From Kocuria sp. (GTDB lineage Bacteria; Actinomycetota; Actinomycetes; Actinomycetales; Micrococcaceae): 14,286 nt of DNA. Location of the stretch: assembly GCA_030453435.1 (NCBI GenBank), contig JAKDKI010000025.1:1-14286 (forward strand), in the 5' to 3' direction. Positions 6,817 through 14,278 of this stretch are shown here, piece after piece. The position numbers and the translations under genes are program-made. Every line of letters starts with the position of its first letter. The stretch's first letter is position 1. The notes beneath the pieces were generated by a model. It saw only the letters and a list, made by a program, of their open reading frames with translations, made no database searches and was not told the DNA's origin.

Positions 6817-7012
6817 CCTGGAACAGGCCTTCGAGTGCGGGGCGGGCGATGAGCAGCAATCCGGCCACGAGGACCGCGGACATCAGTGTCAGCATGACCC
6901 AGCCGGGCACGTCGCCGCGATCGCGGTCCTCGTCGCTCAACCTCGAGCGCACGGCGTTGCTCAAAGTCAACATGGCCAGCAACGGTGCGGTGAGGAATAG
7001 ATAGTTCTTCAT
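6788..7012 (-). CDS. Small pilin-like membrane protein in the Flp position of the Tad operon
   Basis: This 74-aa protein occupies the slot between tadC and tadE where Flp pilin genes usually lie. The ATG at 7012 has a perfect AAAGGAG six bases before it. Residues 1-18 are hydrophobic (KNYLFLTAPLLAMLTL), residues 22-34 are highly charged (RSRLSDEDRDRGD), and residues 37-57 are a second helix (GWVMLTLMSAVLVAGLLLIA). A Gly-Asp junction before the second helix resembles a prepilin site, but Glu+5 is missing and the N-terminal hydrophobic stretch is unlike a normal hydrophilic leader. It may be a divergent Flp pilin or a two-helix assembly protein. An internal ATG at 6973 would give a Flp-like leader but has no Shine-Dalgarno. 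Confidence 0.75.
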   Translation of the reverse strand: MKNYLFLTAPLLAMLTLSNAVRSRLSDEDRDRGDVPGWVMLTLMSAVLVAGLLLIARPALEGLFQDAINRVSGL

Positions 7013-7059
7013 GTCTAGCTCCTTTGATATTTGCTAACTCTTCTTCATGGGTGTCGCGG

Positions 7060-8007
7060 TCAAAAGCCCATTTCCAACACGGCCAGTCCAGGGAACACAG
7101 CGAAGACAACGCTGAGCGGAAGGACGAAAAATACGACGGGAATCAGCATCGCGATTTCTTTCTTGCCGGCGATCTCCATGAGTACGCGTTTGTCGTGGTC
7201 GCGAACGTCCTGGGCCTGAGCGCGCAGGACTTCAGCCAACGGTGTTCCGCGTTCGATGGCCACGATGATGCCGTCCACGAACCGCCCCAGCGGGATCACA
7301 TCGGTGCGGGAAGAGAAATCCTGTAGCGCCGTGACCAGTCCGGAACCAGCGCGGGTCTGCGCCAGTACTTGCCGGAATTCATCCACGAGCTCACCTTCCG
7401 CGACGCGGCACACCCGCTCCAGTGCGCCGACGGCGCTCTCCCCCGCTCCCACTGACAAGGCCATGAGCTCGGCCACCGCGGGGAACTCAGCGAGCATGAG
7501 CTTTTCCCGTTTGGCGATGCGTTGTTTGAGAAGGAAATCCCTGACCCATACACCGCAGAAGGCACCCAGGACGGCACCGACCATGACGATCGCGACACTG
7601 ACGTTTCCCCGCAGAATGAGCCCGATACTGAGCACACTGCCGAACAGGACACCGAGCACTGCAAAGACCACCTGCTCCGCTCGATAGTCGACTACCGATT
7701 TCTCCTGTCCGGCTCGAATGAGTCGACGCTCAAGGACTAAAGCGCTTCCGGCGAAGGGAGCAATCTTGTCGGTAGCCCATGTCAATGCTTGCCGGAGGGC
7801 GGGTCCGATGCGGTCGTTACCCGCTGATCGGCTGGCTCTCACGACTCCGCGTCTGTTCATGGCCGAACTGACGTGAACCATACGCAGCTGGGGCGCGATT
7901 CGATCGGCAAAGCTGGGCGCGCCCACAGCCCGAGCAGCACTGAGCATGAGCCACAGTCCGCCGGCGAGCACAAGAGCGATGAGGACTCCCGTGGTCCATG
8001 TGTTCAT
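7060..8007 (-). CDS. tadC: TadC-like inner-membrane platform protein (T2SS F domain)
   Basis: This 315-aa protein has an N-terminal membrane helix (residues 6-25), two further helices near 130-165 and a final pair near the C-terminus (EIAMLIPVVFFVLPLSVVFAVFPGL). Between them is a cytoplasmic T2SSF helical domain with AEFPAVAELMALSVGAGESAVGALERV and RGTPLAEVLRAQAQDVRDHDKR. In Tad systems TadB and TadC together form the platform that couples the ATPase to pilin extraction. The ATG at 8007 overlaps the tadB stop by four bases (ATGA). A 47-bp gap separates it from the small pilin-like gene. The assignment to TadC rather than TadB rests on gene order and the C-terminal half. Confidence 0.9.
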   Translation of the reverse strand: MNTWTTGVLIALVLAGGLWLMLSAARAVGAPSFADRIAPQLRMVHVSSAMNRRGVVRASRSAGNDRIGPALRQALTWATDKIAPFAGSALVLERRLIRAGQEKSVVDYRAEQVVFAVLGVLFGSVLSIGLILRGNVSVAIVMVGAVLGAFCGVWVRDFLLKQRIAKREKLMLAEFPAVAELMALSVGAGESAVGALERVCRVAEGELVDEFRQVLAQTRAGSGLVTALQDFSSRTDVIPLGRFVDGIIVAIERGTPLAEVLRAQAQDVRDHDKRVLMEIAGKKEIAMLIPVVFFVLPLSVVFAVFPGLAVLEMGF

Positions 8008-8861
8008 CGCAGGACCCTCCGCTCGGTAGGCAGGGCCCCGAGTCGCAGCATCAGTCGGTAGGCAGCAACGGAAATCGCCAGTCCGCCCAACATCACCAAC
8101 GCGCCGGTGGGAGTGTTATAGGCCTCGATGGCAGCCGGCTGCGTAGACATCAACGCCAGCACGAGCCAGGGGGCTGCGACTGAGAGTCGGGCGGCGTTCA
8201 CGGTCCAGGATTGCCTGGCTTCGAGCTCGCTTCGGGTCCGTTCGTTCTCTCGAAGGAACGATGACAAGGTTCCCAGCAGCTTGCCCAGATCGGTGCCGCC
8301 CACCTCGCGAGTCACACGAAGGGCCTCCACGATGTTGTCCGCCACCGGATCCGCCAGGCGGTTCTTCAGCAGCGTCAGCGAACCGTGGAGCTGACCGCTG
8401 GCCCGGTAATCCGCCGCGAACTGCCCGAAGGCGGGGCGGAGAACCTCGGGACCGCGGTACTGCAACTGCATGAGTGCTTCAGGCAATCCCATGCCCGCAC
8501 GGATGGCTGATCGCAAGTGGTCCACTACATCGGGCCATACCTCGCGCAGCACCGCGGAACGACGGTCCCCGCGCCGTTTGACGAACCAGAGCGGAATGTA
8601 GCCAGCAACCAGCATCGCGCAGAGTCCGAACGCCGGGGTCGATGTCAGTGCGGTGACCGCCAGCCCCGTCACTACAGCGACCGCGATACTCACGGCCACC
8701 AATGTCGCCGGGGCCATGTTGGGAAGACCTGCGCGCAGCAGCTGAATCTTCAATCGGCCAGTGCGCGCATGCCGAGTCTTTTTGGTGGCCGGCTGGTTCC
8801 AGAACGACCACCACATGAGAAAGGCCCCGGCGCCCATCAGGACCCCCAACAGCGCACTCAT
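8004..8861 (-). CDS. tadB: TadB-like inner-membrane platform protein (T2SS F domain)
   Basis: This 285-aa protein starts with a membrane helix (MSALLGVLMGAGAFLMWWSF) and a basic stretch. A helix pair follows at about 52-95, then the cytoplasmic T2SSF domain with VWPDVVDHLRSAIRAGMGLPEALMQL and VTREVGGTDLGKLLGTLSSFL. Two C-terminal helices end near residue 275. It would pair with TadC as the membrane platform of the pilus machine. It is coupled to the ATPase gene by a four-base ATGA overlap at 8858-8861 and to tadC by the same overlap at 8004-8007. Length and architecture are normal for actinobacterial TadB. Confidence 0.92.
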   Translation of the reverse strand: MSALLGVLMGAGAFLMWWSFWNQPATKKTRHARTGRLKIQLLRAGLPNMAPATLVAVSIAVAVVTGLAVTALTSTPAFGLCAMLVAGYIPLWFVKRRGDRRSAVLREVWPDVVDHLRSAIRAGMGLPEALMQLQYRGPEVLRPAFGQFAADYRASGQLHGSLTLLKNRLADPVADNIVEALRVTREVGGTDLGKLLGTLSSFLRENERTRSELEARQSWTVNAARLSVAAPWLVLALMSTQPAAIEAYNTPTGALVMLGGLAISVAAYRLMLRLGALPTERRVLR

Positions 8862-10162
8862 GAGGTTTTCGCTCGAGTCTTCTTCGATTGCGTCCGCCCT
8901 TGGGAGGACCTATTGGCAGCGGGAGCTCCCTCGAGAAGGGTGGATGGCTGATATCCGGATCTCAAGAATTTGTCCGGCGACGGGACTTCCGCAGCAACCG
9001 GAACCAGTTCACCGTCGATGTGGCGGAACAGCGGATACGTCTCGATGATGCCGTTTTCCACTCGATTGCCCACGGCCAGAATCTCGGCCACGAACCGATG
9101 TCCATTGTTGTTGCGGTGGCAATGCACGACCATGTCGAAGCACGAGGCCACGGTGGGAACCACGAACGCGGTACTGATGTTCGAGCCGGCCAACAGGGGC
9201 AACGTACAGATCTTGGTGACTGCATCCCTAGCAGAGTTGGCATGCAAGGAGCACATCCCCGGGAGCCCAGCGTTCAGCGCAATGAGCATGTCCAAGCTCT
9301 CGGCCTCACGAACCTCACCGACGATCAAGCGATCCGGACGCATGCGCAGCGCTTCCTTCACGAGGCGCCGCAGCGGAATCTCTCCCGCGCCTTCCAAATT
9401 CGCTTGCCTGCACTGCATGCCGACGACGTCGCGCAACGCCACCTTGAGCTCGAAGATCTCTTCCACCGTGACCACCCGCTCCCGCGGACCTATGGACGAG
9501 CACAGGCAGTTGAGCATCGTGGTTTTTCCGGCCTGAGTCGCGCCGGAGACCAGAATATTGAGTCCGCTGGCGACCGAGGCTTCCAAGAACTTAGCCGCGG
9601 AAGTACTGAGTGAACCCAGGGCAACCAGGTCCTGAAGGCGGCGAGCACGGGCGACGAATTTTCGGATGTTGACGGCCCAGTGCTTGCGGGTCACATCCGG
9701 AATCACCACGTGGAGACGGGAACCGTCCGGAAGCGCTGCGTCTACGAACGGTGAACTGAGGTCCAGCCTGCGCCCGGAGGATTTGAGCATCCGTTCAACG
9801 AGAGTGCGTACGTGTGCTTCGCTCAGCACCAAGCTGGTGAGCTCCGACTCACCAGCCCGGGCGACGTAAATCTCTGCCGGACCGTTGATCCAGATTTCTT
9901 CGATGTCGGGGTCATCGAGATACGGCTGAAGTGGCCCGTAACCAGCCACAAGGTCCAGCACATTTTTGCGCACGGCGGCAAGGTCATCAACGCGTGGAAG
10001 TCCCGCGCGGGCCGAACGTAGGTCGTAGTCCTCGACGGCGGCACCGACAATGCGGCGCGTGGATTCAACCTCGTGCAGCGGGTCCAGCCCGCTCCTGCGA
10101 ATCTGCTCCCTGACGTCCGCCTCGATCAACCCAATAGCGTCTTCAGCTACCACTGTGACCAT
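8858..10162 (-). CDS. tadA: Tad/Flp pilus assembly ATPase (CpaF/TadA)
   Basis: This 434-aa hexameric secretion ATPase powers pilus assembly from the cytoplasmic face. An N-terminal domain with YGPLQPYLDDPDIEEIWINGP (75-95) is typical of the VirB11/CpaF group. The RecA-like core has Walker A GATQAGKTT (207-215), an acidic box VEEIFELK (233-240), Walker B DRLIVGEVR (277-285) and a His box SLHANSARDAVTK (305-317). The acidic box reads EEIFEL where many relatives have EDTAEL, which does not remove acidic residues. The ATG at 10162 has AGGGGGAA just before it. It is the first gene of a run tied by ATGA overlaps to tadB and tadC. No TadZ-type gene precedes it, since the next gene upstream is doxX-like. 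Confidence 0.95.
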   Translation of the reverse strand: MVTVVAEDAIGLIEADVREQIRRSGLDPLHEVESTRRIVGAAVEDYDLRSARAGLPRVDDLAAVRKNVLDLVAGYGPLQPYLDDPDIEEIWINGPAEIYVARAGESELTSLVLSEAHVRTLVERMLKSSGRRLDLSSPFVDAALPDGSRLHVVIPDVTRKHWAVNIRKFVARARRLQDLVALGSLSTSAAKFLEASVASGLNILVSGATQAGKTTMLNCLCSSIGPRERVVTVEEIFELKVALRDVVGMQCRQANLEGAGEIPLRRLVKEALRMRPDRLIVGEVREAESLDMLIALNAGLPGMCSLHANSARDAVTKICTLPLLAGSNISTAFVVPTVASCFDMVVHCHRNNNGHRFVAEILAVGNRVENGIIETYPLFRHIDGELVPVAAEVPSPDKFLRSGYQPSTLLEGAPAANRSSQGRTQSKKTRAKTS

Positions 10163-10198
10163 GATTCCCCCTGGGGTTCCCCGAACCCAACTGAGTGG

Positions 10199-10219
10199 CT
10201 AGTTCGTAATCGAACCTAG
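10199..10219 (-). promoter_or_regulatory. Inverted repeat in the Tad operon leader
   Basis: GTTCG (10202-10206) and CGAAC (10211-10215) flank TAAT. Flanking CTAG and CCTAG extend the symmetry to eight paired bases with one bulge. It lies about 40 bp before the ATPase start. A neighbouring hairpin, GGGTTC-CCC-GAACCC (about 10174-10188), is even closer to the ribosome binding site. These could be an operator or leader structures. Confidence 0.35.
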
Positions 10220-10241
10220 GGGAAAACTCCGCGAGCCGTTA

Positions 10242-10256
10242 TTCCAGGGCTTGGAA
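10242..10256 (-). promoter_or_regulatory. Inverted repeat TTCCA-N5-TGGAA upstream of the Tad operon
   Basis: The perfect 5-bp arms are centred about 85 bp before the ATPase start and after the doxX terminator-like hairpins, in the region where the operon promoter should be. No clear -35/-10 pair was found, so a regulator site is only a suggestion. Confidence 0.3.
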
Positions 10257-10263
10257 CCTGTGG

Positions 10264-10304
10264 AAAACCCGCCCATTCAGGGCAAAATCAGCCTCTTTGG
10301 GCTG
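10264..10304 (-). terminator. Tandem terminator-like hairpins after the DoxX gene
   Basis: Read on the minus strand, CAGCC-CAAAGA-GGCTG is followed by ATTTT. Directly after it comes GCCC-TGAAT-GGGC, followed by GGGTTTT. The stems are short (5 and 4 bp) but both precede T-runs. They separate the doxX-like gene from the Tad operon, implying that the latter has its own promoter within 10163-10263. A further TACAC-AG-GTGTA repeat lies upstream at 10333-10344. Confidence 0.5.
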
Positions 10305-10369
10305 TCATCTACTGACCAAAAATGAAAACGCATACACCTGTGTAAGAGTTCGGACGCTGCCTGTGACCA

Positions 10370-10810
10370 CTACGCGAAGACGCTCAGGCCCCGGCGATGG
10401 GTCAGCCCACCACCCAGGGCGATACGTCCCGGACCGGCGAACGCGATGGCCAGCGCAGCCGCACCGAGGACCATGACGAACTCGAAGCCACCGTCGGAGA
10501 CGAAGAAGCCCGCGGGTGCATGCACGAAATAGATGGAGCCGGCCATCACCACGGCCAGCAGCAGGCCGGCAATGCGGGAGAACAGTCCCACAATCAGCGC
10601 GATACCTCCGATCAGCTCGGTGAAAGCGGCAAAGGGCGCGGCAATCTCCGGCAGGGGAACACCCATCTCGGCGAAGTTGGAGGTGGTGCCGCTAATGGTC
10701 CACTCGTTGAACTTCTGCCAGCCGTGCATCACAAAGGTGATACCCACGACCACGCGGAGAATCAGCAGCCCGAAATTGACGGAGGTACGGGTTTTTCGCG
10801 AAGAGTTCAT
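10370..10810 (-). CDS. DoxX family membrane protein
   Basis: This 146-aa protein has four membrane helices. The DoxX signature is LLILRVVVGITFVMHGWQKF near the N-terminus, then PFAAFTELIGGIALIVGLFSRIAGLLLA and a C-terminal helix before a short basic tail. DoxX proteins are small quinone-linked or redox-associated membrane proteins; in mycobacteria one acts in a membrane oxidoreductase complex with superoxide dismutase. Here no SodA or thiosulfate partner is adjacent, so the role is open. The ATG at 10810 gives NSSRKTRTS as the cytoplasmic start. A TTG at 10819 in the same frame is less likely, and neither has a strong Shine-Dalgarno. It is apparently monocistronic. Confidence 0.9.
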   Translation of the reverse strand: MNSSRKTRTSVNFGLLILRVVVGITFVMHGWQKFNEWTISGTTSNFAEMGVPLPEIAAPFAAFTELIGGIALIVGLFSRIAGLLLAVVMAGSIYFVHAPAGFFVSDGGFEFVMVLGAAALAIAFAGPGRIALGGGLTHRRGLSVFA

Positions 10811-10872
10811 GACGAACAAAGCTACCGGTCAGATGTTAACGACGTGGGTCGATAGCCTCTGATTTTCCTGGA

Positions 10873-10917
10873 CACGGCCGTACAAGCCAGCCGGAAACCC
10901 AGGCTCAGACGGCCGTG
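10873..10917. repeat. Paired self-complementary ACGGCCGT motifs after the DUF2304 gene
   Basis: CACGGCCGT (10873-10881) and ACGGCCGTG (10909-10917) are inverted copies 27 bp apart. The second copy overlaps the last codons of the DUF2304 gene. They could form a 9-bp stem, but no U-tract follows, so this is at best a weak terminator. Confidence 0.35.
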
Positions 10918-11351
10918 GAACCGGTGCGAGCGGCGTCGGCGGGTGGCGGCCCCAAAGGCGAGGTGTGTTTGAAGGCGCGCACCGAACGGCGGTCGGAGTG
11001 ATCGCGAGTAGGCTGCCAGGGTTTCTCGGCCTCGGAAATGGCGATGTGACGAGCCAAGCGCGTGGTATTGGTTTCCTGGATGCGGCGATTGTGCGCGCTC
11101 GTGAACTGGGTGATCATGAACAACACGATCAACCCGTAGAGCACCAGGTCGGTACCGCGGCCGATACCCAGAAAGCGCGCCATATGGGTCACCATGTCCG
11201 GCACGAAAATGGATAGTGCGGCGAACACGAAGAACGCAAGACCGACCAGGCGGCGAATGGCCTGGTGTTTGGCGTTGACTCCCCCGCGCACCAGCGTGAG
11301 CGCGCCGTAGCCCACGGCAAGCACCAGAAGTAACTGAACAATAATCGTCAC
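10905..11351 (-). CDS. DUF2304 family membrane protein
   Basis: This 148-aa protein has three membrane helices at about residues 2-22, 33-52 and 68-84 (TIIVQLLLVLAVGYGALTL, GLAFFVFAALSIFVP, DLVLYGLIVLFMITQF). A cytoplasmic helix containing NRRIQETNTTRLARHIAI follows. This layout is DUF2304, which regularly sits beside polyprenyl-phosphate glycosyltransferase genes and may help membrane docking or flipping of the lipid-linked sugar. The last ~40 residues are a polar, Pro/Ser/Arg-rich tail, probably disordered. The start is GTG 11351, with GGGGG nine bases earlier and 16 bp after the GT2 stop, so the two genes form one unit. Confidence 0.88.
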   Translation of the reverse strand: MTIIVQLLLVLAVGYGALTLVRGGVNAKHQAIRRLVGLAFFVFAALSIFVPDMVTHMARFLGIGRGTDLVLYGLIVLFMITQFTSAHNRRIQETNTTRLARHIAISEAEKPWQPTRDHSDRRSVRAFKHTSPLGPPPADAARTGSTAV

Positions 11352-11367
11352 TGTGAATAGCCCCCGG

Positions 11368-12033
11368 TTACTTCACGAACAGTTCGGTCAGGATGTTCAC
11401 GCCGTTGAGCAGGGACTGACCCTTGCCCTTGGAGTAGTCCGTGTAAATGATCTCCACGGGATGCTCCACCCAGTGCGGTTTGATTTCCGCGAACTGGTTC
11501 ACGATCTCAGACGCGTGGGCCATGCGGTTCTGCTTGAGGTCGATCTGCTGCAGCGTCTTGCGGTTGATGGCGCGCAGCCCGTTGTGGGCGTCGGACAGGT
11601 CCATGCCGCTGGTGAACTTGGACACGAATGCCGCTGTGCGCAGCACCAGCCGCTTGAGCTTGGAGACCTGCGTGCGGTCATCCAGGAAGCGGGAACCGAG
11701 CACCACGTCAGCCTCGCCGGAGCGAATGCGCTGGACCATGTCATAGGCATCCACCACGCGGTGCTGACCGTCTGAGTCGAAGGTCACCACGCAATCCATG
11801 TCCGGATCCTGCAGCGCGTACTCGAAACCGGTCTGCAGCGCGGCCCCCTGCCCCAGATTGATGGGATGGCTGACCACGACGGCACCGGCCTCACGGCAAA
11901 TCCGGGCGGAGTCATCGGATGAACCGTCGTCAATGCAGACCACGTGGGGAAAAGTCTTCCGGAGGTTCTCCAGGACTTCTCCCACCACTTGGCCTTCGTT
12001 GTACACAGGCATCACGATCCACGCACGACTCAC
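11368..12033 (-). CDS. Family 2 glycosyltransferase, polyprenyl-phosphate sugar synthase type
   Basis: From GTG 12033 this is a 221-aa GT-A enzyme without a C-terminal membrane anchor. Motifs are WIVMPVYNEG (5-14), VVCIDDGSSDDS (31-42), HPINLGQGAALQTGF (56-70), the metal-binding DSDGQH (86-91) and VLGSRF (111-116), followed by DAHNGLRAINRK. These match the dolichyl-phosphate mannose/glucose synthase group, which transfers a sugar from an NDP-sugar to a polyprenyl phosphate. The frame is open to 12138, but the upstream part (CGSLVARHSAYRH...) precedes the conserved first strand and looks non-coding. The adjacent DUF2304 gene and the divergent DUF6541 gene suggest a shared envelope-glycan pathway. 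The sugar is not determinable. Confidence 0.9.
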   Translation of the reverse strand: MSRAWIVMPVYNEGQVVGEVLENLRKTFPHVVCIDDGSSDDSARICREAGAVVVSHPINLGQGAALQTGFEYALQDPDMDCVVTFDSDGQHRVVDAYDMVQRIRSGEADVVLGSRFLDDRTQVSKLKRLVLRTAAFVSKFTSGMDLSDAHNGLRAINRKTLQQIDLKQNRMAHASEIVNQFAEIKPHWVEHPVEIIYTDYSKGKGQSLLNGVNILTELFVK

Positions 12034-12168
12034 GCGAAGTATTCTCCCACAAGCAACCGACCGAACCCTGTAGACCGTTGTGTGCCGGTAAGCACTATGA
12101 CGAGCGACTAAACTTCCACAAGAACCTTCCCCCGCCACCGCGCGTCTATTTTCTGGAGCTCTGATGTC

Positions 12169-14214
12169 TTGAGCTGGCTCGAAGCCATTCCCCTGTACTT
12201 CCTGGTGATGCTCGTCCTGGTACTCCCGGGCTTGCTACTCACATTCGCCCTGAATCTGCGGGGGTTACTGAGAGCAGCCATGGCCGTTCCGCTGACGGTG
12301 GCCGGATTTGCGGCGTCCGCCGTGATCTTCGGTCTGGTGGGAATTCCGTGGAACCCGCTCACTGTGGCCATTGCTTTCGTGGTCGTGGGCGCGGGGCTTT
12401 GGGCGGTTCTGATCCCCGTCCGCCGGCGGCACCCTCGCCCTCGATTGGGCCAGATCAGGTGGGGAGCGCTCCGTGAGCAGATGACCTCCCAGAGCATCGC
12501 TTTGTGGTGCGCGTTCATCGTGGGGGCGGGTCTGATCGCCCACCGGCTCAAGCTCATCCTGGAAACCCCGGATGCCATCTCGCAGACCTACGACGCGAAC
12601 TTCCACTACAACGCCGTCCAGTACATCCACGACACCGGCAACGCGTCATCGCTGACCTTGGGCGGGCTGGGCGTCACCCCTGAAGCCACCTTCTATCCCG
12701 CGGCCTGGCACAACGCCGCGGCCATGGTGGCCACGGTGACAGAGATTTCCCCCTTGATCATCGCCAACGCCATGACTTTCGTGTTCTGCGCGCTGGTGTG
12801 GACCCTGGGATGCCTTTACCTAGCCACTCGGTTATTCGGCTACCGTCCCGTGATCACCGTGTCCACGGGCCTGGTCGCGGCATGCTTCCCTGCGTTCCCG
12901 TTCCTGCTCAGCTTCTACGGCAACCTGTTCCCCAACACCATGTCCATCGCGTTCCTGCCCGTACTGCTGGGCATGTTGTGCGAGGCCTTGGGGCTCGCCC
13001 ACGAATCACGTAACGAAGCACGCACGCCCCTGTGGCTCGGGACCCTGCTGGTCATCGGTGCCACCGGTCTGGCTCACCCCTCCAGCGTTTTGCTGGCACT
13101 GTTGATCGTGTTGATCATGCTGCTGACCGTCTGGTGGCGTGCCGTGGCCGGTCACCGCCCTTGGTGGCTGATCGGGCTGGGCGCCGTTGGGTTGGTTCTA
13201 GGTGCTTTCGTGCTGCAGCAGATCTGGTTCTCCGCACGAGCCAGCCAGGATGCCTCCACGTGGCAAACCCACATCACCTCCTCCGGAGCCCTGGGGGAAG
13301 CATTGGGGCCGGTCTTCCCCGGTTCCTCTCACCTGCCGTGGGGAATTGTCATCGTCACTCTCCTGGGTGCCTCCGTGGTGCTGCGCACCCGTGCGCGCTG
13401 GATCGTGGGTGCCTGGGCAATGCTGGTGTGGATGTATGTCCTGGTCGCCTCGTCCCTGGACACCACATTCCGATACGACTGGACCGGTGTCTGGTACAAC
13501 GACTCCAACCGTCTTCTCGCACTGATTCCCCTCGCGGCCGTGCCCCTGGCTGCGGCTGGCTGTGCGGCCATCGTCACGTGGCTCGCCCGTAAGCTACTGA
13601 CCCTGATCGACCGTATAACCCCGGCTCGGACCGCCGCTGCCACCGCGGCTGAGGGGCCTTCCGCAACCCCCGCGCAGCGCGTGCGCCATTCCCGCGTGGC
13701 CGGCGCTGCCGGTGGCCTCATTGCGGTGATTGTCGGCTTCTTGGCCCTGCAAGGTGAAGCCATGACCGAAGTGGTCAACTACGGACGCAGTGAATACGGC
13801 ATGAACCGTTCCATGCCGCTGCTTTCCAAGGATGAGGCCTCCCTCATCGAACGTCTTCCCGAACATGTGGCGGAGGACGAGGTGGTCTTCGGCAACCCGC
13901 TGACCGGCACCTCCCTGGCCTACGCGATCACCGACACCGAGGTGCTGATTCCGCACAACGGATTGATTGCGGACGGGGAGGCATCCACGATCGTTCATCA
14001 TCTGGAGGATCTCCCCACCAATCCGGAAGTGTGCCCCGCGCTGGAGAAACACAATGTGCGGTTCGTCCTGGATTTCGGCACCCGGCAGGTCAATCCCTAC
14101 GCGTACTTCAACGCGGCCGGTAGCGATGAGCTCGGACCCGAGAACGGGTTCATCCTGATCGACCAAGAAGGCCCGGACGCCAAGCTCTACGAGATCGTGG
14201 GCTGCGGCCAATAA
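12169..14214 (+). CDS. DUF6541 family multi-pass membrane protein (GT-C-like)
   Basis: This 681-aa protein has about a dozen membrane helices between residues 5 and 535 and a soluble extracytoplasmic C-terminal domain (about 540-681) ending in YEIVGCGQ. After the third or fourth helix an external loop holds YDANFHYNAVQYI (141-153) and TFYPAAWHNAAAM (174-186). The acidic/His pattern resembles the active-site loop of GT-C enzymes that use polyprenyl-phosphate sugars. DUF6541 is mainly an actinobacterial family of unproven function. The start is taken as TTG 12169, ten bases after GGAG, because the better-placed ATG at 12164 reads only Met-Ser-stop. ATG 12208 is a downstream alternative. It is divergent from the GT2/DUF2304 unit, sharing the 12034-12168 region. 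Confidence 0.85.
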   Translation: MSWLEAIPLYFLVMLVLVLPGLLLTFALNLRGLLRAAMAVPLTVAGFAASAVIFGLVGIPWNPLTVAIAFVVVGAGLWAVLIPVRRRHPRPRLGQIRWGALREQMTSQSIALWCAFIVGAGLIAHRLKLILETPDAISQTYDANFHYNAVQYIHDTGNASSLTLGGLGVTPEATFYPAAWHNAAAMVATVTEISPLIIANAMTFVFCALVWTLGCLYLATRLFGYRPVITVSTGLVAACFPAFPFLLSFYGNLFPNTMSIAFLPVLLGMLCEALGLAHESRNEARTPLWLGTLLVIGATGLAHPSSVLLALLIVLIMLLTVWWRAVAGHRPWWLIGLGAVGLVLGAFVLQQIWFSARASQDASTWQTHITSSGALGEALGPVFPGSSHLPWGIVIVTLLGASVVLRTRARWIVGAWAMLVWMYVLVASSLDTTFRYDWTGVWYNDSNRLLALIPLAAVPLAAAGCAAIVTWLARKLLTLIDRITPARTAAATAAEGPSATPAQRVRHSRVAGAAGGLIAVIVGFLALQGEAMTEVVNYGRSEYGMNRSMPLLSKDEASLIERLPEHVAEDEVVFGNPLTGTSLAYAITDTEVLIPHNGLIADGEASTIVHHLEDLPTNPEVCPALEKHNVRFVLDFGTRQVNPYAYFNAAGSDELGPENGFILIDQEGPDAKLYEIVGCGQ

Positions 14215-14250
14215 CGGTCCCGGTCATGGCCACCGGGCCCCGCGCGCCAC

Positions 14251-14278
14251 AAAGCCCCCCGCCCCCGGGAGGGGTTTT
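14251..14278 (+). terminator. Rho-independent terminator after the DUF6541 gene
   Basis: A GC-rich inverted repeat, CCCC...GGGG within GCCCCCGGGAGGGG, is followed directly by TTTT. It lies 37 bases after the stop codon. A second hairpin, CCCGGT-CATGGCC-ACCGGG (14219-14237), lies between the stop and the terminator. Confidence 0.75.

Noticed and set aside
8888..9613. 241-aa open frame on the plus strand
   Set aside because: It lies antisense to the TadA ATPase core with its Walker motifs; composition is that of a codon shadow, with no recognisable domain.
10259..10267. DnaA-box-like TGTGGAAAA
   Set aside because: A single one-mismatch site with no cluster of boxes, no AT-rich unwinding region and no dnaA/dnaN nearby; not an origin.
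12034..12138. N-terminal extension of the GT2 glycosyltransferase
   Set aside because: The conserved first strand WIVMPVYNEG begins just after GTG 12033; the extension is Arg/Ser/His-rich without family similarity.
13594..14211. 205-aa open frame on the minus strand
   Set aside because: Antisense to the end of the DUF6541 gene; low-complexity Gly/His/Arg-rich translation typical of a GC-rich shadow frame.
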